Source: an uncultured Alphaproteobacteria bacterium
GTDB taxonomy: Bacteria > Pseudomonadota > Alphaproteobacteria > SP197
Assembly (NCBI GenBank): GCA_938048755.1
Contig: CALIUG010000190.1
Location: forward strand, 1 to 42,373
Direction of reading: 5' to 3'
DNA: 42,373 bases
The stretch's first letter is position 1. The number at the start of each line of letters is the position of its first letter. The notes below the pieces were generated by a model. It was not told where the DNA came from. It made no database searches and worked only from the letters and a program-made list of their open reading frames with translations. This document shows, one piece after another, positions 34,640 through 42,373 of this stretch. The position numbers were made by a program, and so were the translations under genes.

Positions 34640-37396
34640 TTACTCCGCCGCGCCGGCGAAGTCAGTGGTTTCGGCTTCGTCGATGACCTCGATGAGGCGT
34701 GCGCGGATTTTGGCAAGCTGGGCTTCGCTGGTGATCTTCAGGCCAAAGCTGTTGCGTAGATAAAATGCATCGACGGCACGTTCCCCAAAGGTCGCGACAC
34801 GGGCCGTGACGATGGAGAGGCCCAGATCGGTCAGGGCCCGGGCAAGATCATATAGCAGGCCCAGACGGTCCCGTGCCGTGATCTCGATCAGGGTGTGTTT
34901 GGTTGAGGCGTTGTTGTCGATCAGAATCCGCGGCGCGACGGGCAGGGTCATGGCGTGTTGCCAGTCGTGACGCCGCCGCGCGACTTCGCCCTCGAGGTCG
35001 AGCGAGCCGTCGGCGATCTGGCGCACAAGGGTCTTCAGGCGCGCCAGGCGGCGTTCGTCGTCGAAGGCACCGGCGCGTTCGTCCTGAACCCAGAAGGTAT
35101 CAAGCGCCATGCCGTCGAGTGTCGTGAAAATGCGCGCGTCGACGATGTTGGCACCGGCGATGGCGATGGCGCCTGCCAGTCGCGCAAAGACGCCGCGTGC
35201 ATCGGGGATGAACACCGTCACCTCTGTGACGTCACGGAAGTGATCGGCACGGGTCTCGACGGCAAAGGAGAGGTCGCGCTCGCCTTCATCCTCGGCACGG
35301 CGCATCAGTTCTGCGTGGGCCAGATGGGTCGGGGTGTCGAAAGCCAGCCAATAGGGTGTGATGAGGCGGGCGATATGGACATCCACGGCACGGCTGTCCC
35401 AGTTACCCAAACCTTCGCGCAGGGCATCGGTGATGGACTGGACGCGCTGCTGTTTCGCGATGGCCTCGCCATGACCGCCGGAAATGACCTCTTCGGCGCG
35501 ATAGTAGAGTTCGCGCAGCAACTCGCCCTTCCAACCGTTCCAGACCTTGGGCCCGACGGCGCGGATATCGGCAACGGTCAGCACCAGCAGCAGGCGCAGG
35601 CGGTCGAGCGATTGCACGACCTTGACGAAATCCTCGATGGTCTGGGGATCGGTCAGGTCACGGCGGAAGGCGGTGTTCGACATCAACAGGTGATGGCGCA
35701 CCAGCCAGGCGACGGTTTCCGTTTCCTCGGCGTTGAAACCCAGGCGGGGGCCCAGTTCGTCGGCGACCTCTGCACCCAGAACGGAGTGGTCTCCGCCGCG
35801 CGCCTTGGCGATGTCATGAAGCAGAACGGCAAGATAAAGCACGCGGCGCTGCAGGATCTTGGGGAAGATTTCGGTGGCAAGCGGCAGCTCATCCTCCAGC
35901 TCGCCGCGTTCGATGCCCGATAGAATGCTGATCGCCAGGATCGAATGCTCGTCGACCGTATAGACATGGTACATGTCGTGCTGCATCTGGGCGACGACCC
36001 TGCCGAAATCGGGCAGGAAACGGCCCATCACGCCGGCCTCGTTCATGGAACGCAGGGCCCGCGCAGGGTCGTTGCGTGAGGTCAGGATCTGCATGAAGAG
36101 TTCGTTGGCTTGCCGATCCTCCCGCAGATCGTTGTCCAGGCGGGCAATGTTCTGGGTCATGACCCACAGGGTGCGGGGATGCAGGTCGATATCCTGCTCC
36201 TGAGCAATGGCGAACATGCCGATGAGGTCGCGAGGATGTTCCTCGAAATGGCGGCGGTCGGGCAGCGCCAGACGCCCGCCCTCGACGGGAAAGATGCCGA
36301 TCTTTTCGCGGGCCACGCCATAACGCACACGGTTGCGTGGCGCCTCCTGACTGTCTTCGATGGCTGCAGCAAAGATGCGCGTGAGATTGCCGACTTCCTT
36401 GGCGACGAGAAAGTAGCGTTTCATGAAACGCTCGACGGCGCGCTGGCTGCGTCCGTCGGAGAATCCCATTCGCCGGGCAATCTCGGTCTGGGAATCGAAG
36501 GTAAGCCGTTCTTCGCCGCGTCCGCTGATGACATGGAGATGGCAGCGTACGCGGGTCAGAAAATCCGCGGAGCGCGCGAAGCGGGAGAGCTCCAGTTTGT
36601 TGAAGACACCGGCCTCGCCCAGCTCGGCAATGCGTTTGACGCGGTAGAGGTACTTGGCGATCCAGAAGAGGGTGTGGAGATCGCGCAGGCCGCCCTTGCC
36701 CTCCTTCACATTGGGTTCCAGCACATAGCGGGAATCACCCATCTTCAGGTGGCGTGCATCGCGTTCGGCAAGCTTGGCGTGAACAAACTCCGGTCCGGAT
36801 TCAGAGACGACATCGCGGCCGAAGCGGCGCTCGAGACTGCGATAGAGATTGCGATCGCCCCAGAGAAAGCGGGCTTCCAGCACGGCGGTGCGGATTGTCA
36901 TGTCGCCCTGGGCGCGACGGATCGTATCGTCGACGGTGCGCACGGCATGGCCGACCTTCAGGCCCATGTCCCAGAGCAGATAGAGCGCACGTTCGATGAC
37001 CTGCTCCTGCCAGGGTGTGGGTTTGTAGGCGAGCAGGAACAGCAGGTCGAGGTCGGAATAGGGGGCGAGTTCACCCCGCCCGTAACCACCGACCGCGACA
37101 ATGGCGATGCGCTCGGCTTTGAGCGGATTGTGGTTGGGCGAAACACGCTCGGTGATGTGGCGCATCATGGCCTTGATCACTTCGTCCATCAGCAGGCTCA
37201 TGCCGGCGACCAGTTCAGGACCCGGTGCATGGGCTTCCAGACGGCGCTGGATCTCGTCACGGCCGGTTTCCACGGTGCTGCTCAGCGTTGCCAGAAGCCC
37301 GGCGCCATCTCCGGCTTCTAGCGCTTCCAGGGCAGCATCCAGCTTGCGCCGGCTGACGATCCTGCTGCTCTTTGGAACCAGAGGATTGCGGCTCAT
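34640..37396 (-). CDS. glnD: PII uridylyltransferase / uridylyl-removing enzyme
   Basis: The 918-residue protein senses glutamine and modifies PII signal proteins in nitrogen control. The nucleotidyltransferase motif [15 protein letters not shown] is at 103-117, the HD hydrolase motif [14 protein letters not shown] near 519-531, and two ACT domains fill the last 200 residues. The order and length match the family. Its ATG overlaps the mutS stop (ATGA), a strong sign of coupled translation, and the MATE gene follows three bases later. The gene lacks any lesion. Confidence 0.95.
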   Translation of the reverse strand: MSRNPLVPKSSRIVSRRKLDAALEALEAGDGAGLLATLSSTVETGRDEIQRRLEAHAPGPELVAGMSLLMDEVIKAMMRHITERVSPNHNPLKAERIAIVAVGGYGRGELAPYSDLDLLFLLAYKPTPWQEQVIERALYLLWDMGLKVGHAVRTVDDTIRRAQGDMTIRTAVLEARFLWGDRNLYRSLERRFGRDVVSESGPEFVHAKLAERDARHLKMGDSRYVLEPNVKEGKGGLRDLHTLFWIAKYLYRVKRIAELGEAGVFNKLELSRFARSADFLTRVRCHLHVISGRGEERLTFDSQTEIARRMGFSDGRSQRAVERFMKRYFLVAKEVGNLTRIFAAAIEDSQEAPRNRVRYGVAREKIGIFPVEGGRLALPDRRHFEEHPRDLIGMFAIAQEQDIDLHPRTLWVMTQNIARLDNDLREDRQANELFMQILTSRNDPARALRSMNEAGVMGRFLPDFGRVVAQMQHDMYHVYTVDEHSILAISILSGIERGELEDELPLATEIFPKILQRRVLYLAVLLHDIAKARGGDHSVLGAEVADELGPRLGFNAEETETVAWLVRHHLLMSNTAFRRDLTDPQTIEDFVKVVQSLDRLRLLLVLTVADIRAVGPKVWNGWKGELLRELYYRAEEVISGGHGEAIAKQQRVQSITDALREGLGNWDSRAVDVHIARLITPYWLAFDTPTHLAHAELMRRAEDEGERDLSFAVETRADHFRDVTEVTVFIPDARGVFARLAGAIAIAGANIVDARIFTTLDGMALDTFWVQDERAGAFDDERRLARLKTLVRQIADGSLDLEGEVARRRHDWQHAMTLPVAPRILIDNNASTKHTLIEITARDRLGLLYDLARALTDLGLSIVTARVATFGERAVDAFYLRNSFGLKITSEAQLAKIRARLIEVIDEAETTDFAGAAE

Positions 37397-40131
37397 GCCT
37401 CGCGCTCCGCAAGATCCTTCAACCGATAGATCAGATCGAGCGCCTCGCGCGGTGTCAGTTCGTCGGGCGCGATGGCCGCGACCGCCTCTTCAAGCGGGGA
37501 AGGCTCCTGTTCGGTGGCTGACTTGGCGGGCTGGTGGGCGACGGCCTGGAACAGCGGCAGGTCGTCGGCCAGGCGCACCAGCGCGCTGCCCTGTTCGCCC
37601 GATTCGATGATCTTCAGGACCTCTTCGGCACGGGTGATGACGGCCGGCGGCAGTCCGGCCAGCTGTGCGACATGGATGCCATAGCTGCGGTCGGCGGCCC
37701 CGGGACCGACCTCGTAGAGGAAGACGATATCGTCCTGCCATTCCTTGACGCGCATGGTGTGGGGCTTGAGCGCCTCGAGCCTTGCCGCCAGCGCGGTGAG
37801 CTCGTGATAGTGCGTGGCAAAAAGCGCGCGGCAGTTGTTGGTCTCGTGGAGATGTTCGAGGGTTGCCCAGGCAATAGACAGCCCGTCAAAGGTCGCTGTG
37901 CCGCGTCCGATTTCATCGAGAATGACCAGTGCACGGCTGCCGGCCTGGTTGAGGATGGCGGCGGTTTCGACCATCTCGACCATGAAGGTCGAGCGACCGC
38001 GTGCAAGATCGTCGGCCGCACCCACGCGGCTGAACAGTCGGTCGACTATGCCGATTTTGGCTGAGGTTGCGGGCACGAAACTGCCCATCTGTGCCATGAT
38101 GGCGATCAGCGCGTTCTGACGCAGAAAGGTCGATTTACCGGCCATGTTGGGCCCGGTCAGCAACCACAGGCGGGCCTCGTCCTCCAGACGGCAATCGTTG
38201 GCGATGAAGGCCTGGCCGGTTGCCGGGTCCGCCAACGCCTCGACCACGGGATGGCGTCCGCCAGCAATGTCAAAGGCAACGTCGTCTGTGATCACGGGGC
38301 GCTTGTAGTTGCGTTCGCTCGAGAGCAACGCCAGGGCGCAGGAAACATCGATCACGGCAAGCGCGGTGGCGGCACGTGCGATCCGGTCACCGGCGGCAAG
38401 GGTATCCTCGACCAGTGCGGCAAAGACCTCTAGTTCCAGGGCAACGGCGCGGTCTCCGGCCTGGGAGATTTTCGCTTCCAGCTCGCCAAGCTCCACGGTC
38501 GTGAAACGCATAGCGTTGGCCATGGTCTGGCGATGGATGAAGGTGTCCCGGTCGAGCTTGTCGGCATGGGCCTGGGTCGTTTCGACGTAGTAGCCCAGCA
38601 TGTTGTTGTGACGCACCTTCAGCGAAGGCACGCCGGCCATCTCCTGATAGCGGGTCTGCAGGCCAGCGATATGGCGGCGGCTGTCATCGCGCAGCGCTCT
38701 GGCCTCGTCGAGCGCCTCGGCATGGCCCTTGCGAACGAACCCGCCGTCGCGCGCAAGCAGGGGCGGCTCGTCATCCAGCGCGGCATCAAGATGGGTCACG
38801 ACATCGGGGGGATTCTGAAGGTGCGTGATTGCGTCTGCCAGTTCCCGGGGCAGGTCGGTAACACCGGCGAGCCGGCGAGCAATGGCACCACCGGCCTTCA
38901 GGCCTTCGCGGATGGAAACAAGATCGCGCGGTCCGCCACGGCCCAGGGACAGTCGGCCCAGGGCCCGCTCCAGATCCGGGGTTTCGGCCAGCAGTACCCG
39001 GGTGTCTTCACGCAGGGTGCGGTCGTCGGCAAAGGCCGCCACGGCGTCGTGACGTTGTGCAATGGCCGCGGAATCGGTCAGGGGCGAAGAAAGGCGTTGG
39101 GCGAGTTGGCGTGCGCCGACACCGGTCACGGTGCGGTCCATGACCCCCAGCAGACTGGCGCGGCGCGAACCGTCCAGGGCCTGCATGATCTCCAGATTGC
39201 GCCGTGTGGCGGCATCGATCGCCATGGTTTCCCCGGCCGACTGGCGACGCGGGGAGCCCAGACGGGGCAGCTTGCCCTTCTGGGTGAGTTCGACATAGGC
39301 AACGAGCCCGCCCATGGCGGCTAGTTCCGCCCGTCCGAACTGGCCAAAGGCGTCCAGCGCTGCAACGCCGAAAAGCTCCTTCAGGCGCCGCTCGCCGCTG
39401 CGGCTGTCGAACCGGGCCGCGGGTTCGGGCGAAAGCACCTCGCGCAGCGGGCCCAGGGCGTCGGCAAGATCATCGTCATCATACAATGTCTCGGGCAGCA
39501 CCAGCTCGGCGGGTGCGACGCGTTCGAGCAGAGCAGCGAGCGCGGCAGGGCTGACCGGCTCGACAGCAAAGGCGCCGGTCGACATCTCAATCCAGGCAAC
39601 AGCCATCTCGTCCTGCGCACGCGCCAGGGCCGCCAGCTGGTTGGAACGGCGGGAATCCAGCAGGGTATCTTCGGTGATGGTGCCCGGCGTGACGATGCGC
39701 GTGACATCACGTTTGACGACCGACTTTGCACCGCGTTTCTTGGCTTCGGCGGGATCTTCGATCTGTTCGCAGATCGCGACCTTGAAGCCGTGGCGGATCA
39801 GACGTTCCAGGTAGGTTTCTGCGGCATGGACGGGAACGCCACACATCTGGACATCCTCGCCCAGATGCTTGCCGCGTTTGGTCAGCGCGATGTCGAGCGC
39901 GGCAGCAGCCTGAACCGCATCGTCAAAAAACAGCTCGTAGAAATCGCCCATGCGGAAGAACAGCAGAGTGGCCGGGTTCTCCTGCTTGATCGACCAGTAC
40001 TGCGCCATCATGGGCGTCATCTGCCCTGTGCCCGCCTTTGCCCCCGTGGTTTCCACGGTGGTTGGCGGTGCCGCTTCGGGCGTGCCTGTGGTGGCATCCT
40101 GGGACACGTTGGCGATTCCTGGCTGGATCAA
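37393..40131 (-). CDS. mutS: DNA mismatch repair protein MutS
   Basis: The 912-residue ATPase recognises mispairs. The mismatch-reading Phe-X-Glu is FYE at 64-66 within [12 protein letters not shown]. The Walker A is GPNMAGKST (about 658-666), followed by the Walker B region [12 protein letters not shown]. The N-terminal 35 residues (Thr/Ala rich) precede the usual start of homology at MTPMMAQYW, so a later start near residue 38 is possible. It is followed by glnD with a four-base overlap. The threonine aldolase gene lies 53 bases upstream on the same strand. Confidence 0.95.
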   Translation of the reverse strand: MIQPGIANVSQDATTGTPEAAPPTTVETTGAKAGTGQMTPMMAQYWSIKQENPATLLFFRMGDFYELFFDDAVQAAAALDIALTKRGKHLGEDVQMCGVPVHAAETYLERLIRHGFKVAICEQIEDPAEAKKRGAKSVVKRDVTRIVTPGTITEDTLLDSRRSNQLAALARAQDEMAVAWIEMSTGAFAVEPVSPAALAALLERVAPAELVLPETLYDDDDLADALGPLREVLSPEPAARFDSRSGERRLKELFGVAALDAFGQFGRAELAAMGGLVAYVELTQKGKLPRLGSPRRQSAGETMAIDAATRRNLEIMQALDGSRRASLLGVMDRTVTGVGARQLAQRLSSPLTDSAAIAQRHDAVAAFADDRTLREDTRVLLAETPDLERALGRLSLGRGGPRDLVSIREGLKAGGAIARRLAGVTDLPRELADAITHLQNPPDVVTHLDAALDDEPPLLARDGGFVRKGHAEALDEARALRDDSRRHIAGLQTRYQEMAGVPSLKVRHNNMLGYYVETTQAHADKLDRDTFIHRQTMANAMRFTTVELGELEAKISQAGDRAVALELEVFAALVEDTLAAGDRIARAATALAVIDVSCALALLSSERNYKRPVITDDVAFDIAGGRHPVVEALADPATGQAFIANDCRLEDEARLWLLTGPNMAGKSTFLRQNALIAIMAQMGSFVPATSAKIGIVDRLFSRVGAADDLARGRSTFMVEMVETAAILNQAGSRALVILDEIGRGTATFDGLSIAWATLEHLHETNNCRALFATHYHELTALAARLEALKPHTMRVKEWQDDIVFLYEVGPGAADRSYGIHVAQLAGLPPAVITRAEEVLKIIESGEQGSALVRLADDLPLFQAVAHQPAKSATEQEPSPLEEAVAAIAPDELTPREALDLIYRLKDLAEREA

Positions 40132-40163
40132 GGTTCAGCCGGGAACTTAGCACAGTTGTCGGC

Positions 40164-40178
40164 CCGGCTGGCAGCCGG
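40164..40178 (-). terminator. Small hairpin in the mutS leader
   Basis: CCGGCT-GGC-AGCCGG forms a perfect 6-bp stem with a three-base loop between mutS (start 40131) and its upstream neighbour, whose coding end is at 40185. There is no T-run after it, so termination is uncertain. Confidence 0.3.
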
Positions 40179-40184
40179 TCGCGG

Positions 40185-41252
40185 TCAGGAAGTGGCGGCC
40201 TGTTGAAAAGCCTGCAGGGCGATTTCCACGCCGTCGGAAGTGATGTCCTTGTGGCAGACCAACCGCAGTTCGCGGCCACGCGACAGGGTCACGCCTGCCT
40301 CGTCGACATGATCGAGGATTGCCCGCCAGTTGTCGGCGGGCAGACGGGCAAAGACCATGTTGGTCTGGCAGCTCTCCAGATCGATCTCGAAGCCGGGCAG
40401 TTCGGACAGGCCCTCGGCCAGATGCCTTGCATTGGCGTGATCTTCGGCCAGGCGCGTGACGTTGTGGTCGAGCGCATGGAGCCCGCAGGCCGCCAGCACA
40501 CCGGACTGACGCATGGCGCCGCCCAGCAGTTTGCGCTGACGCCGGGCCCGGGCAATCACATCGGCAGGACCGGCCAGAACCGTACCGACCGGGGCGCCCA
40601 GACCCTTGGAGAGGCAGAGTGTGACGGTATCAGCGCAGGCGGCGAGATCACTGGCTGACACACCCAACGCAACGGATGCATTCATCAGGCGCGCGCCATC
40701 GAGATGCACCGAAAGGCCGTGGCGGCGCGCGACCGCTGTGGCTGCGTTCAGGCGTTCGACACTCTGGACACGCCCGCCCATGGTGTTTTCCAGGCTGAGC
40801 AGGCGGCTGATGGGATAATGCGGATCGTCGGGTTTGATCGCGGCTTCCACATCGTCTGGGTCGAGGCCGCCGTCCGCACCGGTGCGAATGGCACAGGGAA
40901 CGATGCCGCCCAGGGCCGCACAGCCCCCGGCCTCGGCCGACAGTACGTGATAACCGTGGCCTGCGATGATTTCTTCGCCGCGCTGGCAGTGACTAAGCAT
41001 GGCCGAAAGGTTCGCCTGCGTACCCGACGCGCAGTACACCGCCGCTTCCTTGCCCAGGAGCCCGGCCGCCCTGGTTTCCAGAGCGTTGACGGTGGGGTCG
41101 TCGCCATAAACATCGTCGCCAACCTCTGCGCGCATCATGGCCTCGCGCATGACCGCATCCGGCCGCGTTACGGTATCGCTGCGAAAGTCGATCTTGCCGG
41201 GTGCGTTGGCACCGGATGTTGCGCCCGCAGGATAGGCAGAAGTCATGGCCAT
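40185..41252 (-). CDS. ltaA: Low-specificity L-threonine aldolase
   Basis: The 355-residue PLP enzyme (ATG 41252, CGGAG upstream) cleaves threonine or allo-threonine to glycine and acetaldehyde. FRSDTVTRP at the N-terminus, HLDGARLMNA (183-192) with the aspartate that contacts PLP, and LCLSKGLGAPVG with the PLP lysine 216 are diagnostic. The C-terminal domain is complete. A second ATG two codons later is possible. It lies between an Asp/Asn-hydroxylase-like gene and mutS on the same strand. Confidence 0.93.
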   Translation of the reverse strand: MAMTSAYPAGATSGANAPGKIDFRSDTVTRPDAVMREAMMRAEVGDDVYGDDPTVNALETRAAGLLGKEAAVYCASGTQANLSAMLSHCQRGEEIIAGHGYHVLSAEAGGCAALGGIVPCAIRTGADGGLDPDDVEAAIKPDDPHYPISRLLSLENTMGGRVQSVERLNAATAVARRHGLSVHLDGARLMNASVALGVSASDLAACADTVTLCLSKGLGAPVGTVLAGPADVIARARRQRKLLGGAMRQSGVLAACGLHALDHNVTRLAEDHANARHLAEGLSELPGFEIDLESCQTNMVFARLPADNWRAILDHVDEAGVTLSRGRELRLVCHKDITSDGVEIALQAFQQAATS

Positions 41253-41286
41253 GAAACTTGCTCCGATACTGACGTGTGAATTCGCT

Positions 41287-41943
41287 TTAACGCACGAGGG
41301 CTGCGACGATGTGAACCCGGACATCGCCGCCGCCGTTCAGAGCCGTGTGATAGCCGCGTGTGTCGGTGAAGAACACGGAGCCATCGGCGGGCAGGTGGGT
41401 GACGTGATGGTTCACGATGAACAACGAGCCCGGATTGGTGATGATGGGAATGTGCAGGCGCGGCTCGGGGTCGCGGTGCCAGGAATTGCAGGTGTAGATG
41501 TCCTTGGCCAGCACCCGCATGCGCCCGATGGTGAAACGTCTGGCAAGCTCGGTATGGACATGTTCGAAATAGGTGCCGGCAAAGGCCGGCTCGAACTCGC
41601 TGAAGGCGGATTCGTCAACGAGGTCCTCCATGGGTTCCTCGACATACCGTTCGTCACGCCGCATCCAGTAACGTCCGGAGAGATCGTTGGCACTGACGCT
41701 TTCGACTCCGGGACGGCGGGTCAGGGGCAGGGCGCGGAAACTCTCGCCATGCCAGGACCGGACTGAAAGGGCTTCGTCCAGAGCCGTGCGCAGTTTGGCG
41801 ACATCGAACGCTAGATCGAGGCGTTCAATGCCGGGCCCGGGCATGAAGTTGGCCACTGACTCGGTGTCAGGCGGGTTGGCCATCCATGCACGCACGGATT
41901 GGATGTCGGGGTCGTCCAGGACAGTACTTGCCATGGTGGTCAT
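41287..41943 (-). CDS. Aspartyl/asparaginyl beta-hydroxylase-like dioxygenase
   Basis: From ATG 41943 the protein has 218 residues; a second ATG at 41934 has a GGA upstream and may be the real start. The Fe(II) triad is His156, Asp158 (NSWHRDPEP) and His199 (TRGYHTALNGG), with Arg209 in DVRVHIV as the likely 2-oxoglutarate contact. RLHIPIITNPG follows the HxD motif, as in this family of cupin-fold hydroxylases, some of which hydroxylate free proline or asparagine. The substrate is not predictable. It is 34 bases upstream of the threonine aldolase gene and divergent from maeB. Confidence 0.78.
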   Translation of the reverse strand: MTTMASTVLDDPDIQSVRAWMANPPDTESVANFMPGPGIERLDLAFDVAKLRTALDEALSVRSWHGESFRALPLTRRPGVESVSANDLSGRYWMRRDERYVEEPMEDLVDESAFSEFEPAFAGTYFEHVHTELARRFTIGRMRVLAKDIYTCNSWHRDPEPRLHIPIITNPGSLFIVNHHVTHLPADGSVFFTDTRGYHTALNGGGDVRVHIVAALVR

Positions 41944-42093
41944 TCCATCGATGTTGGGCTGAGCCTGATCCTGCTTGGAGTGACAAACAAGAGTCCGTCG
42001 CGCCAAAGGGCGATTTTTACGGACATGACTTTCTCTTTGCTGCAACGCAGCATAGCGCTACGTTGATTTCAGGACACATCACGGAAAACAAGA

Positions 42094-42373
42094 ATGTCGG
42101 ATCAGATGAAGGTCAGTGACGCCGAGGCGCTGCGGTTTCATGCCGAAGGGCGACCGGGCAAGTTGGCAATTGCGCCGACCAAACCACTTGATACCGCGCG
42201 CGATCTTTCGCTCGCCTATTCTCCGGGCGTTGCGGCACCTTGCCTGGAGATCCACCGCGATCCTGCACTGGTGTTCGATTACACCTCCAAGGGCAACATC
42301 GTAGCGATTGTCTCCAACGGCACCGCAGTGCTGGGCTTGGGCAATCTGGGCGCGCTGGGCGCGAAACCCGTGA
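42094..42373 (+). CDS. maeB: NADP-dependent malic enzyme, 5' part
   Basis: The first 93 residues are present and the frame runs off the window. They include LAYSPGVAAPC, YTSKGNIVAIVSNGTAVLGLGNLGALGAKPV, the hallmark N-terminal domain of bacterial malic enzymes. These decarboxylate malate to pyruvate with NAD(P). Family members of this type usually continue into a phosphotransacetylase-like domain, which lies outside the window. The start ATG has GGAA upstream. It is divergent from the hydroxylase-like gene, at the usual place near mutS in alphaproteobacteria. Confidence 0.93.
   Translation, partial: MSDQMKVSDAEALRFHAEGRPGKLAIAPTKPLDTARDLSLAYSPGVAAPCLEIHRDPALVFDYTSKGNIVAIVSNGTAVLGLGNLGALGAKPV

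Overview
The window is GC-rich, densely coded chromosomal DNA from an alphaproteobacterium. Evidence for this is a 1606-residue NAD-glutamate dehydrogenase of the large 180-kDa class, the small families DUF1491 and DUF6524 (named from memory), and a mutS-glnD block lying close to a divergent NADP-malic enzyme gene. A Rhodospirillales-like origin is a guess. I see no rRNA, tRNA, CRISPR array, phage, transposase or insertion sequence.

Layout. 1-2.1 kb: 5' part of an ADP-forming acyl-CoA synthetase gene and a secreted histidine phosphatase behind a Fur-like operator. 2.2-4.7 kb: EamA transporter, DUF6524 membrane protein, repeat A, DUF1491. 4.7-7.7 kb (minus): cfa, a peptidoglycan-binding protein and an imine-reductase-like enzyme. 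7.8-10.5 kb: repeats B and C flank cspA and an orphan sarcosine-oxidase beta subunit. 10.6-16.3 kb: NAD-glutamate dehydrogenase followed by a BesD-like dioxygenase. 16.3-17.05 kb: a HigB/HigA toxin-antitoxin pair with a clear operator. 17.06-18.1 kb: a D-cysteine desulfhydrase gene broken by one in-frame amber codon. 18.3-22.4 kb: DUF5993, an unusual DsbB, murJ and an NptA-type Na/phosphate transporter. 22.5-24.3 kb: SagB-like nitroreductase, glutathione S-transferase and a small membrane protein. 24.4-32.5 kb: a polyamine (spuABC/puu-like) catabolic region. 32.5-33.3 kb: sterol-desaturase-family protein. 33.3-42 kb (minus): an Asp/Asn-hydroxylase-like protein, threonine aldolase, mutS, glnD and a MATE transporter. 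The start of maeB runs off the right end.

How the genes fit together. The glutamine-synthetase-like and PuuD-like genes (glutamylation and de-glutamylation), the SpuC-like aminotransferase and a 4-hydroxybutyrate/acetate CoA-transferase-like enzyme together suggest putrescine to GABA/4-hydroxybutyrate breakdown. NAD-glutamate dehydrogenase, GlnD and malic enzyme put nitrogen and carbon control nearby.

The most unusual content is a family of four intergenic composite repeats (A-D). Each half-unit is a chain of four small hairpins whose stems change in a compensated way between copies, with a GTCATCCCGG-type palindrome as the core. This points to a structured RNA or single-stranded DNA element rather than decayed coding sequence.
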